Assembly: GCA_964017045.1 (NCBI GenBank)
Contig: OZ024811.1
Span: forward strand, 12,367,818 to 12,431,817
DNA: 64,000 nt
From: Omphiscola glabra
Taxonomy: Eukaryota > Mollusca > Gastropoda > Lymnaeidae
Direction: 5' to 3'
A program made the translations under genes and the position numbers. Shown here piece after piece: positions 24,001 through 33,503 of this stretch (within the stretch, counting starts at the first letter, position 1; each line of letters begins with the position of its first letter). The notes under the pieces were generated by a model. The model did no database searches and had not been told where the DNA came from. It saw nothing but the letters and a program-made list of their open reading frames with translations.

Positions 24001-27000
24001 GTGACCCCATACATTACAATGATACTGAGAGACACACCCGTCTTGTTGTTACAAAGAAGTCTGTCTCCTGATTTGTAAACCCCATGCATCACAATGATAC
24101 TGAGAGACACACCCTTCTTGTTGTTTCAGGAAGTTCATCCAGTGTTCAATGTGCAGATTTGCCACAAGTTGTTCCTTTGCCTACGCCAATCACATGATGG
24201 GCTTTCACTCTGGTCAGATGACTGCAGCTGCATCCCACACACCCACTGAAGGGAAACTGGAGGAGCAGTTATACTGTGCCTGTGGATTTGTCAGCAGTTA
24301 CGGAAACCGTATTGGTGAGCCTCCAGATATCTCTCTCTCCCCCTTCACTTTTTTGTTTCAGTTTCAATTTTCAGAAAGTGAATTAGACTTCTATCAATCT
24401 GATAACAAGAACTGTTGATAAAGTAATAACTGTGGTTCTAATCGAAGACGTTTAGCTTAAATTTTTCTTCTTTTCTTTTAAGATGTGAAACTTATTGCAG
24501 AAAATTATTTTATTTGACCACAGCCAATCATCTTGTTGCTTGCTCTAAAAGTTCCTGCTCTAAAGACATGCCTCCGCCATCAACTTCAGAAGAATTCGGT
24601 GAGTCAACTTTGTTTCTGAACCAACCGTTGAAATAAATTATTGAATCTTAAATTTAAAAAAAAAAAACATGTTTTATATTATCTAGCACTGAATTATACC
24701 CATTGAACATTTCTTTCAAGGATAGGATCAGAAATCTCTTGTAGAATTAGTTAGGATCAGTGTTTTGTCGTGTGCCAGGTTTTTTTTATTGATACGATCG
24801 CATAGTGACTGTTTTTTTTTTTAAAAAGCTGATTGTTTTAAAAGAACCTTCTAAAGTCGTAACAAGCCCAGTAGATATAATCTTGGAATGGAAAGTTTTA
24901 AAAGTATTTAAAAAGAACCTCTCCTCCCACACAGGACTGGAGCTCCAAGATCCCAGGAAGAAACCGGACGCCTCGCTGCTGGATGTTCTTGGATTAGTCA
25001 AGAAAGACACTCTGCCAGCATCAAGTATGTCCAGTGATCCAGTACCTCCAATAAGTTATCAGAGATATACATATGGGGAGTCCAATTGCAAACCCTGCTA
25101 AGTAACTTCTTTTTGATTCAGAGAAAAAACAGAGTTTTTGTAAATTAATTTACATCGCGAATATAGCGTTTATATATTTTTTAAATGGTGAATTTTAGAC
25201 TTGCATAAAGATTTTTAATCCTTAAATACACAAAATACTGTGGATTGACAATTAATTAACCAGCCAAGATAGATAACACTTTTTTTTTTTAAAAAGTGAC
25301 TTAGCAGGGTTTGCAATTGGACTCCTCATATATAAGGGTCGCCGAAAAATTTGTTTGAAAGAAATTTGTTGGACAGGAAATTGTTCAAAATGGAAATTTG
25401 TTGGGCGAGAAATATTTAAATGGAAATTTTTTCGGAACAAAGTTTGTTTCAAAATGAAATAATGAAAAAAAGAAGGAGGAAAACTGTAATTAAACAATTA
25501 ACATTTTCCCCATTTCCACACGTAACTTCCCTTTAAGAACAATTTAAATAAATACATCGCCTGTTAACAAATCATTTTATTTCGAGCAAACACCTCCATT
25601 AATTTATCAGACATCAACTTATACATGGAAGAAAAAAATGCCCATTGGATTTTTCCTGATTTTTCCTGGTTTTTGCAAAAATTAATTTATTTCTGTCTAA
25701 TATTGCAAGATATAACCTAAGAAACTAACACATTATTTGAACCTTTTGTATTAGTGTTTTCTTGAGTAATCTTACAGTAAAATATCTAATATTTCTGTAA
25801 TATTTACTTAAGAACAATTTGTGTATGGCATACATCGTAAGGTGTAGCCCCCCTCCTTTTTCCCCCGACCTTTCCCACCATTATTTTACATAAAAGAGAT
25901 GCTAACATGTTGTTGAGTTTAGCTGTCATCAAATCCATTTAACACCCAAAGTATTTCTACCGCAGTGCCACGCCGTGACTCACCGCCCCCTGAACCGGTG
26001 GACATGCCAGAGGTGGCAACACTGGATGTGCTACCAAGGAGACCGTCTCTCCTGAGCGACTCCAAGAAGAAAACATGGAAAAATAAACCCAAGGTGAGGA
26101 GCTGAATTTGTTATTTATTACAGGGGTCTCAAACTTATGGCCACCCCGACATCAAGCTGTCTTCCTGCAAGGGGGACTTGTGTTACAGATTCTCATAAGA
26201 CACTGGGCTTAATCATGACAAGTGTTAATGTGGTGTAGCCATTCAGATAGCTTGAGACCCAATGTGTTGTGGCCATTCAGATATTGTGAGACCCATGTTT
26301 TATTGGATATGAATGGGATTGGCATAAATTGTTGTGACTTGACTCATACAGATCACTTTGTTTCTTTTATTCCTTTAGTGGGAAAAAGACATGGAACTGT
26401 CTGAATCAAAAAAGAAAGATAACAGCACGGAAGGGGCAGAGAACTTTGAGCAGGATTTCAAAGAAACGGATGCTAAAGAAAGAGAATCAGATAAAGAAGC
26501 AAAGATGGCAGGTGCAGCCACACCATCAGACGTTGATTCCAAGGAACCCGATGGTGATGTCAGTGAGGATAAGCTGAAGCTAGAGGATCAACTAGACAAG
26601 GAAAGTGAGATGATTGGCGACACCAACGGAACCCTTGAGTCAGATGACAATATTTTGAAAGACAAAGGAGAAGAGGCAGAAAGCAGTAAGTCAAGGGCAG
26701 AGGTTGCATCAGATGAAGAGGACAATATTTTGAAAGACAAAGGAGAAGAGGCAGAAAGCAGTAAGTCAAGGGCAGAGGTTGCATCAGATGAAGAGGACAA
26801 TATTTTGAAAGACAAAGGAGAAGAGGCAGAAAGCAGTAAGTCAAGGGTAGAGGTTGCATCAGATGAAGAGGACAATGTTTTGAAAGACAAAGGAGAAGAG
26901 GCAGAAAGCAGTAAGTCAAGGGTAGAGGTTGCATCAGATGAAGAGGACAATATTTTGAAAGACAAAGGAGAAGAGGCAGAAAGCAGTAAGTCAAGGGTGG

Positions 27001-30000
27001 AGGTTGCATCAGATGAAGAGGACAACCTTTTGAAAGACGATGTGAGTGCTCAGGTTATGGTTGAAGAAGAGCCTCTGGGAGAAAAGTTGAGAGCAAAGGA
27101 TCCAGACCTTGGTGAGAAAGATGCTGAAGAAACTCAGATGGATGAAATGAGCTCTAACAGCACAGGGTCGGTTGGCTGTAAAATTGGAGATGTCGAGATG
27201 GAAACATTAAAAGCTGAAAACACAGGAAGTAAGGCAGCAATGGAGACAGATGATGAGAACAAAAATAAGACAGAGGATAAGACTGAGAAACCAGAGTTGG
27301 TGAGTTGTTTTGAAGACAAGACAGAAATGGAAGCTCAGAAAGGTCATGAGATCAAGGATTACAGAGGTAAAGTGGAAGTTGAAGACCAGCGAGCCGGGTG
27401 CCAGGAAGGCAGTGATGATCAGCCCAGTAGATCTGATAGTGTAACATTAGATAGAAACAATGAAGGCAATGATGATGAGCCCAGTAGGTCCGATAGTGTC
27501 ACATTAGATAGAAACGATGACAAAAGTTTGGAGAAAGACAGTGTTCAGTTACAAGTTGAGGTCCTAAGACAAGATGCTTCAGAGAAAGATAGTGACATCA
27601 TTCAGTCACAAAGTCAAGGTCTAAGACAAGAAACTTCAGCTGAAAGTTTGGTGAAAGATGACAACATTCAATTGCAAGATCAGATTTTGAGACGAGACAC
27701 TTCAGTTGAAAGACTGGATAAGCCAAAAGGCTTGGTTGTGGATTACGGCAGTAATTCAGATGAGGGAGAGGAAGTAATGAACCAAGTCAGTTTCAATGTT
27801 TCAGACATTCCACTACCAAATAATGAACCAGATGCTACTGAGTATGTGTTAGCTGATAAGGTCAATGAAGGGGAAAGCACAGCCTTCAGCAAAGGTCTTA
27901 GAAGTGAAAGTTGTGCTGGGCTGGTCTTGACGGAATACAGTATTGAAGACAGCATCAGCAAATGCCCAGACGATATTGTCAAAGAGGATGACCAACTGGA
28001 CGCTAATGTCAAGGAAACGGAAACCAAAAATGTGGAGGAACTGTCCAGCTACGAGGACAGCCAGTCAACAGACTTCAAAACTTTGTTCAATGATGCTCCA
28101 AACCTAGAAGGAGAACAAACAATAACAGCTGAACAAGACATGGACATAGATGAAGAGTCCAGTGGTCATGTGCTAAATGAAGAATTAAATGGTGAAAAAG
28201 AGCAGCTGGCTTTGACACCTGGTGAAGCTTTCGATGAGCTGTCATCAGACTCTGCACAGAAAGCAGACTTTGATGGGGAGCACCAGGCCTCGTCCAGCAT
28301 CTCAGAGACATCCGATTCTCAGCAAGTCACTCTGCCAACCTCATCGTCCTCATCGTCGTTTAGTAATCTCAACCGAGTGGACCTGACGGAACGTATCAGT
28401 GATGTGTTCTCTCGAGATTCTATCGGGGAGGGCAGCAGCGATGCCAGGGACTGGAGTGGGAACTTCCCAGCAGCACAGCAGTCCTCAGGTCCTTTAACTC
28501 TAGGGGACCCTGCAGGCCAAGAAAGTTTATTTTCTCAGAAAAGTTTTTTGTCTCAAGACATTGTTGTAAAGAATCCAGACAAGTTGCTGGAGGCACAAGC
28601 ATCCACTGATGTTGTTGTACCAGAAAAGTTTTTAGCAGTACAAGCATCCACTGATGATGCTGTACCAGAAAAGTTTTTAGCAGCACAAGCATTCACAGGT
28701 GACGTGGTGTCGGAAAAGTTTTCAGATGCACAAGCATCCACTGATGATGCTGTACCAGAAACATTTTTAGCCGCACAAACATTGTCAGATGATGTGCTAT
28801 CACAACAGTTGTTAGACCCTCAAACATCTGCTAGTCCAGCAGAGAAAGACAGGCCTTCTGGTACTTTACAGAGTCCTGAGAAGGCTGCTGATTATCCGCC
28901 ACAAGAATCTTCATTGCAGGAGCGTGAAAGGGAACGCCGTGAGAGGTCCCGTTCTCGTGATCGTCATAGAGACCGCCGTTCGCGGTCCAGAGACAGAGAT
29001 AGGCAGAGGGATAGATACAGAGACAGTGACAGGGATCGCAATAGAGACCGCCATGACAGGTGAGTTTTTCGTTCAATTTCTTCAATTTTAAAAATCCCAC
29101 CAGGGCACAGTGGAATAGGGAGGTACTTAGTGTTATTTTATTTATTTTTTAAAAAGCTAATTATTGTTTCAAGTTAAATCTATAATTTTCACATCCTAAA
29201 ATAAATGTGTTTTTTTTTAAAAATATTTAAAAATGTTTTGATGATATTCTATTTGTAGCTTTTAATGATAAGTGTAGTAACATAACAAGCCGTGGTGTTC
29301 GTTGATCTGAAATCATTGACAGAATTTTCCTTTAGGAGTCATCCACAGAAGCCACAATCTTCTGACACCCTCCTCCACCCCTCACCTCCCTTTTCCCTTG
29401 TGTCCACCTCTATCCACCTTGGATTACCCACCTGCCTTTATGGACTTCCATTCCTAGTGATTCAATGCATAATCTTAATTTTATATCACATGCCTCCATG
29501 TGATAATCTTAATCTTATATCACATGCCTCCAAGTGGAACTCAGTATTTGTATACAGATAACTCAGTGTGCTCTTGTGAGGCATCAGTTACTAAAAGAAT
29601 GCTCAGTACACAGTAACACACACACAGCACACACGTCTCATGTAGACATCTTCCATAGATAACCATTTATACACAATGTTTTTGATTTACTAGTGGAGCC
29701 TCTCGCACTGTGCTCATTCATCTTTTACTAAGAAAAAATTAAATTTTGTATTTAGACCCGTATTTTGTGATTGTACATAGCAGATGTATACCTTAAAATT
29801 ACTCTTTCAGGGACAGAGAACGAGATCGCCATCATGATAGAAGTCGTGACAGAGATAGATATTATGATGGCAGCAGGGACATAGACCGCAGCAGAGAGAG
29901 GGATCGCAGCAGAGATAGAGATCGGAACAGAGAGAGAGATCGCAGCAGGGAGAGGGATCGAGATGCAGGACGCAGCCGCGACAGAAGCCGAGATCGAGAC

Positions 30001-30036
30001 TATCGTAGACAGCGTGATGATCGCAGACACCGATAA
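9631..30036 (+). CDS. POGZ/ZNF280-type C2H2 zinc-finger protein with acidic and RS/RD-rich C-terminus (23 exons)
   Basis: Coding exons: 9631-9849, 10844-10961, 11050-11273, 12730-12841, 13396-13504, 14695-14949, 15223-15486, 16385-16451, 16774-16825, 17536-17734, 17930-18024, 19591-19679, 20026-20196, 20886-21065, 21671-21790, 22192-22303, 23361-23559, 24130-24314, 24524-24598, 24935-25024, 25966-26093, 26379-29059, 29811-30036. All junctions keep phase, giving about 1989 residues. The zinc fingers (residues about 602-935) match the order and spacing of the POGZ/ZNF280 family, known as nuclear, chromatin-linked DNA-binding proteins. POGZ's C-terminal transposase-derived domain is absent, so a ZNF280-like role is likelier. 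An AT-hook core RGRP is at residues 25-28. The exon 2 acceptor is the least certain: 10844 and 10883 both keep frame, while the best pyrimidine-tract acceptor (10872) would instead put ATG at 10874 as an alternative start. The exon 9631-9849 begins after an acceptor, implying an upstream untranslated exon. Confidence 0.85.
10437..10870. repeat. GC-rich block, probable dispersed repeat, abutting exon 2
   Basis: Composition shifts abruptly from about 35% GC to visibly above 55%, with CCGGGTTTCCCCGCC, GGGTTGACCGAAAACG and GGGTCTGGGCGGGTTTG stretches unlike the surrounding intron. No open frame or tRNA/5S-derived head is recognised with confidence. It looks like an inserted SINE or other short element. 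It runs to the edge of exon 2, so the exon's acceptor may come from inserted DNA. Confidence 0.4.
11262..12420 (+). repeat. Minisatellite of about 23 units repeating the exon 3/intron 3 junction
   Basis: The unit is 53 bp (46 bp in the first unit and the last few). It contains AGTCAGATCCAGGTATTG and CAAATGGGGGTACATAAGTCA. The first unit overlaps the last coding bases of exon 3 (TCAGATCCAG) and the exon 3 donor (GTATTG). The other copies therefore carry decoy donor sites along intron 3. Some units have GTTATT instead of GGTATT, which weakens the site. Reading past the true donor reaches TAA within the first unit. Confidence 0.95.
12993..13140. repeat. Three-copy 53 bp tandem repeat in intron 4
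   Basis: Units beginning CATCCTTCATGACCGCC start at 12993, 13046 and 13099 and differ at only a few positions. The sequence is unrelated to the 53 bp array in intron 3. No function is apparent. Confidence 0.85.
16120..16245. mobile_element. Short hAT-like MITE in intron 7
   Basis: CAGTGGTGCTCAAA on the left pairs with TTTGTGCACCACTG on the right with one mismatch, bounding 126 bp. CAGTGGTGC termini are hAT-like. The flanking 8-mers do not match, so either the insertion is old or the ends are slightly different. Confidence 0.5.
16644..16692. repeat. Perfect 17 bp hairpin in intron 8
   Basis: ATCGCTTAGAACATGGC is followed by a 15 nt loop and then its exact reverse complement. It lies in a short intron with partly duplicated sequence just upstream (GTTAGGACCTATT twice near 16550-16600). 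The stem is shorter than a usual microRNA precursor. Confidence 0.8.
17222..17415. repeat. Tandem repeat of about 30 bp, six irregular copies, intron 9
   Basis: Copies contain GCTGGTAGAAAAGTGGGGCA followed by ACACTAACAT, with small length changes. The array ends about 120 bp before the exon 10 acceptor. Confidence 0.8.
18934..19352. repeat. Three-copy tandem repeat of about 138 bp, intron 11
   Basis: Units begin AAATTAAAAGAATCTAATAA at about 18934, 19073 and 19211 and end with CATATCGGTAAA. The copies are nearly identical, indicating recent triplication. Confidence 0.9.
19591..24598 (+). CDS. Zinc-finger block of the POGZ/ZNF280-like protein (exons 12-19)
   Basis: Exon 12 carries the lead-in NWVPLDEYYYGKMEGNP, like the short conserved segment ahead of the fingers in this family. 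Fingers follow: CWYC...HIQGH, CKHC...HIEKVH, CRIC...HMRRNH, CQLC (KFRSSMYSDVVDHF) ending in H, CLYC...HLMKH, and C-x2-C (CQHC)...HRKLDH. Exon 17 adds CIEC and exons 17-18 lead into CSMCRFATSCSFAYANHM, which closely resembles the last finger region of POGZ. Exons 18-19 complete a final CxC-H-C finger (CACG to HLVAC). One finger is split across each of several exon joins, always in phase. The finger in exon 15 has an expanded linker (RFVSQGWGQTSIYYN). Confidence 0.85.
20716..20817. repeat. Five-copy tandem repeat of about 25 bp, intron 13
   Basis: Copies read TAATCATAAAAGTTGAGTTG with minor changes and stop about 70 bp before exon 14. Confidence 0.8.
21526..21624. repeat. Three-copy tandem repeat of about 40 bp, intron 14
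   Basis: Copies contain GTTCAGTCTTCCACTGTCGT and GAAATATGTTGA with several substitutions. It ends about 45 bp before the exon 15 acceptor. Confidence 0.75.
23008..23360 (+). repeat. 27 bp minisatellite (about 13 copies) running into the exon 17 acceptor
   Basis: The unit contains TGTCACTTAGCACCTGATGG plus AATGTGT. The last unit ends TTTTGTCACAG, which is the acceptor of exon 17 at 23361. Upstream copies have CACTTAG in the same place and so are acceptor-like decoys. Because 27 is a multiple of three the array is open in several frames on both strands; these open frames are by-products. An upstream acceptor would shift the frame into exon 17. Confidence 0.95.
23941..24129 (+). repeat. Tandem repeat of about 85 bp ending at the exon 18 acceptor
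   Basis: Three successive copies contain GATACTGAGAGACACA, CTTGTTG and GTCTCCTGATTTGT; the third is cut off by the exon. The last copy reads CTTGTTGTTTCAG and provides the acceptor. The earlier copies read CTTGTTGCTACAAAG and CTTGTTGTTACAAAG and lack a usable CAG. Confidence 0.9.
25068..25334. repeat. Inverted repeat with arms of about 38 bp in intron 20
   Basis: The left arm contains GAGTCCAATTGCAAACCCTG and CTAAGT. The right arm contains the reverse complement, with about two mismatches across 32 bp. The arms enclose roughly 190 bp of AT-rich sequence. This fits a small snapback transposon or a stable intronic hairpin. No target duplication was found. Confidence 0.7.
25336..25450. mobile_element. 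Diverged fragment related to the 30618-30829 MITE
   Basis: The recurring motif GAAATTTGTTG with GAAAGAAATTTG and GGAAATT parallels the GATCGAAAGAAATTTCG arm of the MITE downstream of this gene. Only one arm is visible and the copy is eroded. Confidence 0.35.
26379..29059 (+). CDS. Exon 22 of the zinc-finger gene: 893-codon acidic low-complexity region
   Basis: A single uninterrupted exon of 2681 bases encodes nearly half of the protein (residues about 1022-1914). It is rich in Glu, Asp, Ser and Lys, has no recognisable folded domain, and is probably disordered. It contains five near-identical 25-residue repeats (26646-27020) and a pair of repeats with core SRSDSVTLDRN. A group of about 20-residue repeats with core EKFLAAQAST lies at 28590-28830. 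The exon ends in Arg-rich ERERERRERSRSRDRHRDRR. The donor AG|GTGAGT at 29060 joins the final exon in phase. Confidence 0.85.
26646..27020 (+). repeat. Coding minisatellite: five 75 bp units (25 residues each)
   Basis: Each unit encodes a segment starting DNILKDKGEEAESSKSR and ending EVASDEE. The units differ by only a few substitutions (I/V and A/V changes), so expansion is recent and length polymorphism is likely. Open frames on the opposite strand here are mirror images of the repeat, not genes. Confidence 0.95.
29811..30036 (+). CDS. Last exon of the zinc-finger gene: Arg/Asp/Ser-rich tail
   Basis: The acceptor TTTCAG precedes 29811 and the stop TAA is at 30034-30036. The 74 residues consist mostly of RD, RS and RE dipeptides, for example DRSRERDRSRDRDRNRERD. 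Such mixed-charge RS/RD tails are known mainly from splicing and nuclear-speckle proteins. Together with the end of the previous exon the tail is about 115 residues long. Confidence 0.85.
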
Positions 30037-30617
30037 ATTTACCATGCTCTTGAGCAGTTTTGTACAAACTTATCCTAAGCTAAATCTTTACTTGTCTCTA
30101 TCATTTTCACATTCACATTGACATTGCCCCCCCCCCCCCCATCTCCTTCACTAACATAATCTACTGTGTGTGATAGGAAAATATAAGGATTGTTTTTTTT
30201 TCTTTTTTATCACTAACCCCATGGTTACTTTTATTTTTACTCTACTCATGCTAAATTGATGGCATGACAAGATGATATATTGACACATACATCTGTTGAT
30301 GTTAATTTTATTGTAAGTTTCACATTGTTTTATTATTTTGTTTTGCGGGTGTCAAATTTCTTCTTTCTTTTCCTTTTTTTCTTCTTCCATAAATGCTGGA
30401 TTTGTTGCATGTTACTGTTACTGTTACAGTTAGTTGGCTAATTCACGTATGTACCTTCACGACTGTAATTTACTGTTCATGTAATGGCCTTTCTGTTCAA
30501 TTAAACCCCCCCCCCCCCACCACCTTGTAGTCTGCCCACAAGATGGTTACGTGACCGAGGATTAGAATATTAGCATTTGATGACCCACTCAAATCCTTTT
30601 GATGACCCACTCCAGTC
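30037..30617 (+). other. Probable 3' UTR of the zinc-finger gene
   Basis: A candidate poly(A) signal ATTAAA is at 30500-30505 and is followed by a C-run. A canonical AATAAA occurs further on at 30983-30988, 14 bases before an A-run (31003-31019), and could mark a longer 3' end or a retroposed tail. C-homopolymers occur near 30127 and 30506. Confidence 0.45.
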
Positions 30618-30829
30618 GGTTACCGGAAATTTGATCGAAAGAAATTTCGTTGACAGAAAATTGATATACACTATACAGTAGAAGAAAATAATGCGTCCAA
30701 AAAGAAATTTGACGCAAAATTTTAACATGTAAACTAAAATAAAGGATTCAACCAAATTTCCGTTCAATCAAATTTCCATCGATCAATTTTCCGTCGACGA
30801 AATTTCTTTCGATCAAATCTCCGCATACG
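30618..30829. mobile_element. Snapback MITE with 9 bp target duplication
   Basis: The direct repeat ACTCCAGTC at 30609-30617 and 30830-30838 flanks 212 bp. The left arm (30624-30665, containing TTTGATCGAAAGAAATTTCG) is the reverse complement of the right arm (30782-30823) with few mismatches. Between the arms AAATTTCCG-type motifs recur. The 9 bp duplication would suit a Mutator-like origin, but that is inference. Confidence 0.75.
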
Positions 30830-30838
30830 ACTCCAGTC

Positions 30839-33230
30839 ATATTATATAAATTAGGGGCTTCTCAGGTTCTTCATTAAGACCCAGTCAGAAAGTGAACTGA
30901 TTGAATTAATGGGCTAGTACAAATTTGTATGCTTTGACATTGAGACACATTCAGCTTGCTAACAAGACTGTGCAATATACGAAATAAAATAAGAATACAA
31001 TTTAAAAAAAAAAAAAAAAGGAGAAACAGTTTTATAATTATACAAAGTATATAAAATACATCATAAGTATCGTTATAGAAATATTTAAATATATCATTGT
31101 AAAAGAAAAAAGGAAGAAAAAAAAGGAAGACACATGCCAGGTTTCTATATACGAAACTAAATGATTACGGCGATGTAGTAAATAAAAAGTTAAAACATTT
31201 GATTGATTTAAAAATTATGTTAACCTGAGCACTGTCAATTATTAAATCTGTGGAAAATAAGTTAAAAACTTTATCTTGTATAAATTTTGACTGCCCAGTT
31301 ATTACCCCCAAACCTTGAGAGATTGCTGTGTTAAATTGTGTGTACCGGTACATGATCAAGGAAAGGTTTGTAGCAAAGGGAATGTGCGTGGTCAAGGAAA
31401 GGTGTGTAACCTAGGGTGTGCTCATTGTAAAGATGAAATAGAGAAATGCATGTGTCTCTAGCCTCCCTGTTTGGTCATTCTCAAAATGTCCTGAGTATTG
31501 AATTTTTGCTCTTCTAAATTATGAGTTTAAATTAGCAAAAATCATAACACGCTGTAGAAACCAGTTGTAATAAATGAGAAACACGTGAATCATCACAAAG
31601 ACAATATCTCGGTTATAAATGTCAAAAAGAAATATTCTAAGGTTCAATATTTGTTGTTAAATGGTCTGGAGATCTAAGTGTATATCAACTCTTTAAATGA
31701 CGAGTCCATAACCCTACTGTTTTTAAAGAAAATTATAATATTTATAAATGTAATTTCATACCAGCAAAACTAATACAGTGACATTGTGTATGTCAATTGT
31801 AGTGCTTTAAATTTAAATACTGTAAATATATTTTTGGTGTTACTCGCAATGTTGATCTGTTAATGTCATTCATTCATGGATTTTGATGTGCTGTTGTTAC
31901 AATATGTGCACCGGTATCTCGTTTCTTGTAACACTACTTGTATCTGGTGTGCTGTAACACTTGTATTATAGTGCCGTAACACTGTATCTAGGGTGCTGTA
32001 ACACTTGTATTGTATGTAATGTGACACTATGTATATCTGGCGTGCTGTAAAACTTGTATTTCATGAGATGTTACACTGTGTATCTAGTGTGCTGTAACAC
32101 TTGTATTTCATATAATGTGACACCATGTATATCTGGTGTGCTGTAGCACTTGTATTTCTTGTAATGTAACAATATATATGGTGTGCTGTATGATGTGCAT
32201 CTGATATGCATGAAATGTGTGTTTTGCCGTAGCACTTTGTTTAATGAGTGTGTGCCAAAGGATGACAATGTGTATCTGACATGAATCTATGTTGCTGTGT
32301 TGCTTTGTGAAATGGGCATCCATGAAAGTTGTACAAGTGTGAAAATGCATAAAGTATGCCCTGCCTTAAAAGTTGTGTTGAATTTCTTAAATACATTCTC
32401 TGAAAATAGTCAAACATTTATTGTATATTTATTTATAATTTTCCTGATGCTTGTTTGGCGACTCCAAAAAAGTTCATGTGTTAAGCAAGTAGCTGAAGTT
32501 GATGAATTGGAATTGATGAAAAGTAGTCTATAATTGCGGTCATGTTTCAACAGTGTCAGTTATAGAGCATAAATGTTTTGTCCATTACAAATTTTGTTTT
32601 ATTTATTTGCCTTCTCTGGAGTGTAATTGTATTTAAACGGTTGTATGTTTTTATGTGACAAATATTTTTATTTTCTTTATTTTTAAAGACGTATAAAGAC
32701 ATTGTAACATCATATTAAATTTTAGCAAAAAGTCTTACCATATATTAAATGATAATGAATTGTCAAAAAAAAAAAAGAGACTTGTTTCTTTTTATTCTCT
32801 ATTTAAAATTTGAATGAAAGGGAGTAATTTAAATTAAGAGTTTAGCCAGAAAAATGCAGTCATCTGACAGTGATAATGAATCATAATGACAAATTCAAAT
32901 ACAGGAAATAGTAGAGCAAGATCTGCTAAAAGGGGAAAAAAAAATCCAAACAACTGCTGTGGTCGTGTAGGCTTAAAGTGATTAGAGGAATCTTCTGTGA
33001 ACAAAAACTAAAACAAGTGAGCTACAAAATAAGAAATAAACCTAAAATATATCTTATCTGATGCTGTGGAGAGTTAGAGAAAAATCTGTGAAGTGGCTAA
33101 AAAAAAACTTAATTTAAAAAAAAAAAAAATTGTCATATTTAGGTAGTGAGTAATAAAGTACGACCATGATTTTTTTTTATAAAGTTTAAAAATTTTTTTT
33201 TTTTAATTATAAAAATATATAAAGGGACGT
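30839..33230. other. Intergenic between the zinc-finger gene and MYCBPAP
   Basis: AT-rich. At 31920-32215 a loose repeat of GTGCTGTAACACTTGTAT alternates with TAATGTGACACTATGTAT. ATTAAA near 32745 followed by an A-run (32765) could be a distal 3' end. No open frame here has recognisable protein content. Confidence 0.5.
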
Positions 33231-33415
33231 AACTCCCAGAATCGAAGCTTGATAATTTTGAATGGTAGATCTCCCTTTCATAACGACGGTCGCTAAGGTA
33301 GATAAGATGGCGTCGTCTGTGTTCCAGATTAGCTCTTATATTCAATAAAGGGTCATAGCCTTTAAGTGACGAGGAGTTATGCTCACAACCCCCGAGGACT
33401 AAGTCGAGAACAAAA

Positions 33416-33503
33416 ATGAGCAACAAGTTAAACGTTAAAACGAAAGGAAAGGAATCGCGTCCTAAATCCGGCTCTGGTGGCACTACTTCTACTACTGGCA
33501 CTG
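33416..33503 (+). CDS. MYCBPAP: MYCBPAP candidate first exon 1a
   Basis: The ATG at 33416 opens MSNKLNVKTKGKESRPKSG with a Gly/Ser/Thr-rich end. The donor GTGTGT follows 33503. The exon ends in phase 1 and joins 42787 to continue ERFKKGKTDG. The upstream 180 bp contain AAGATGGCG near 33305, a YY1-like motif often found close to start sites, so a promoter may lie around 33200-33400. Confidence 0.6.

Noticed and set aside
26122..26160. hAT-like terminus CAGGGGTCTCAAACTTATGG in intron 21
   Set aside because: Only one end is visible; no matching right end or target duplication.
26560..27025. Two minus-strand open frames of 145 and 149 codons
   Set aside because: Shadows of the 75 bp coding repeat in exon 22 of the plus-strand gene.
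29336..29561. Possible extra exon after 29059 (SHPQKPQSSDTLLHPSPP...)
   Set aside because: The acceptor and phase would allow it, but the translation becomes hydrophobic and unrelated, while 29811 continues the RS/RD tail perfectly. It could be a rare alternative end.
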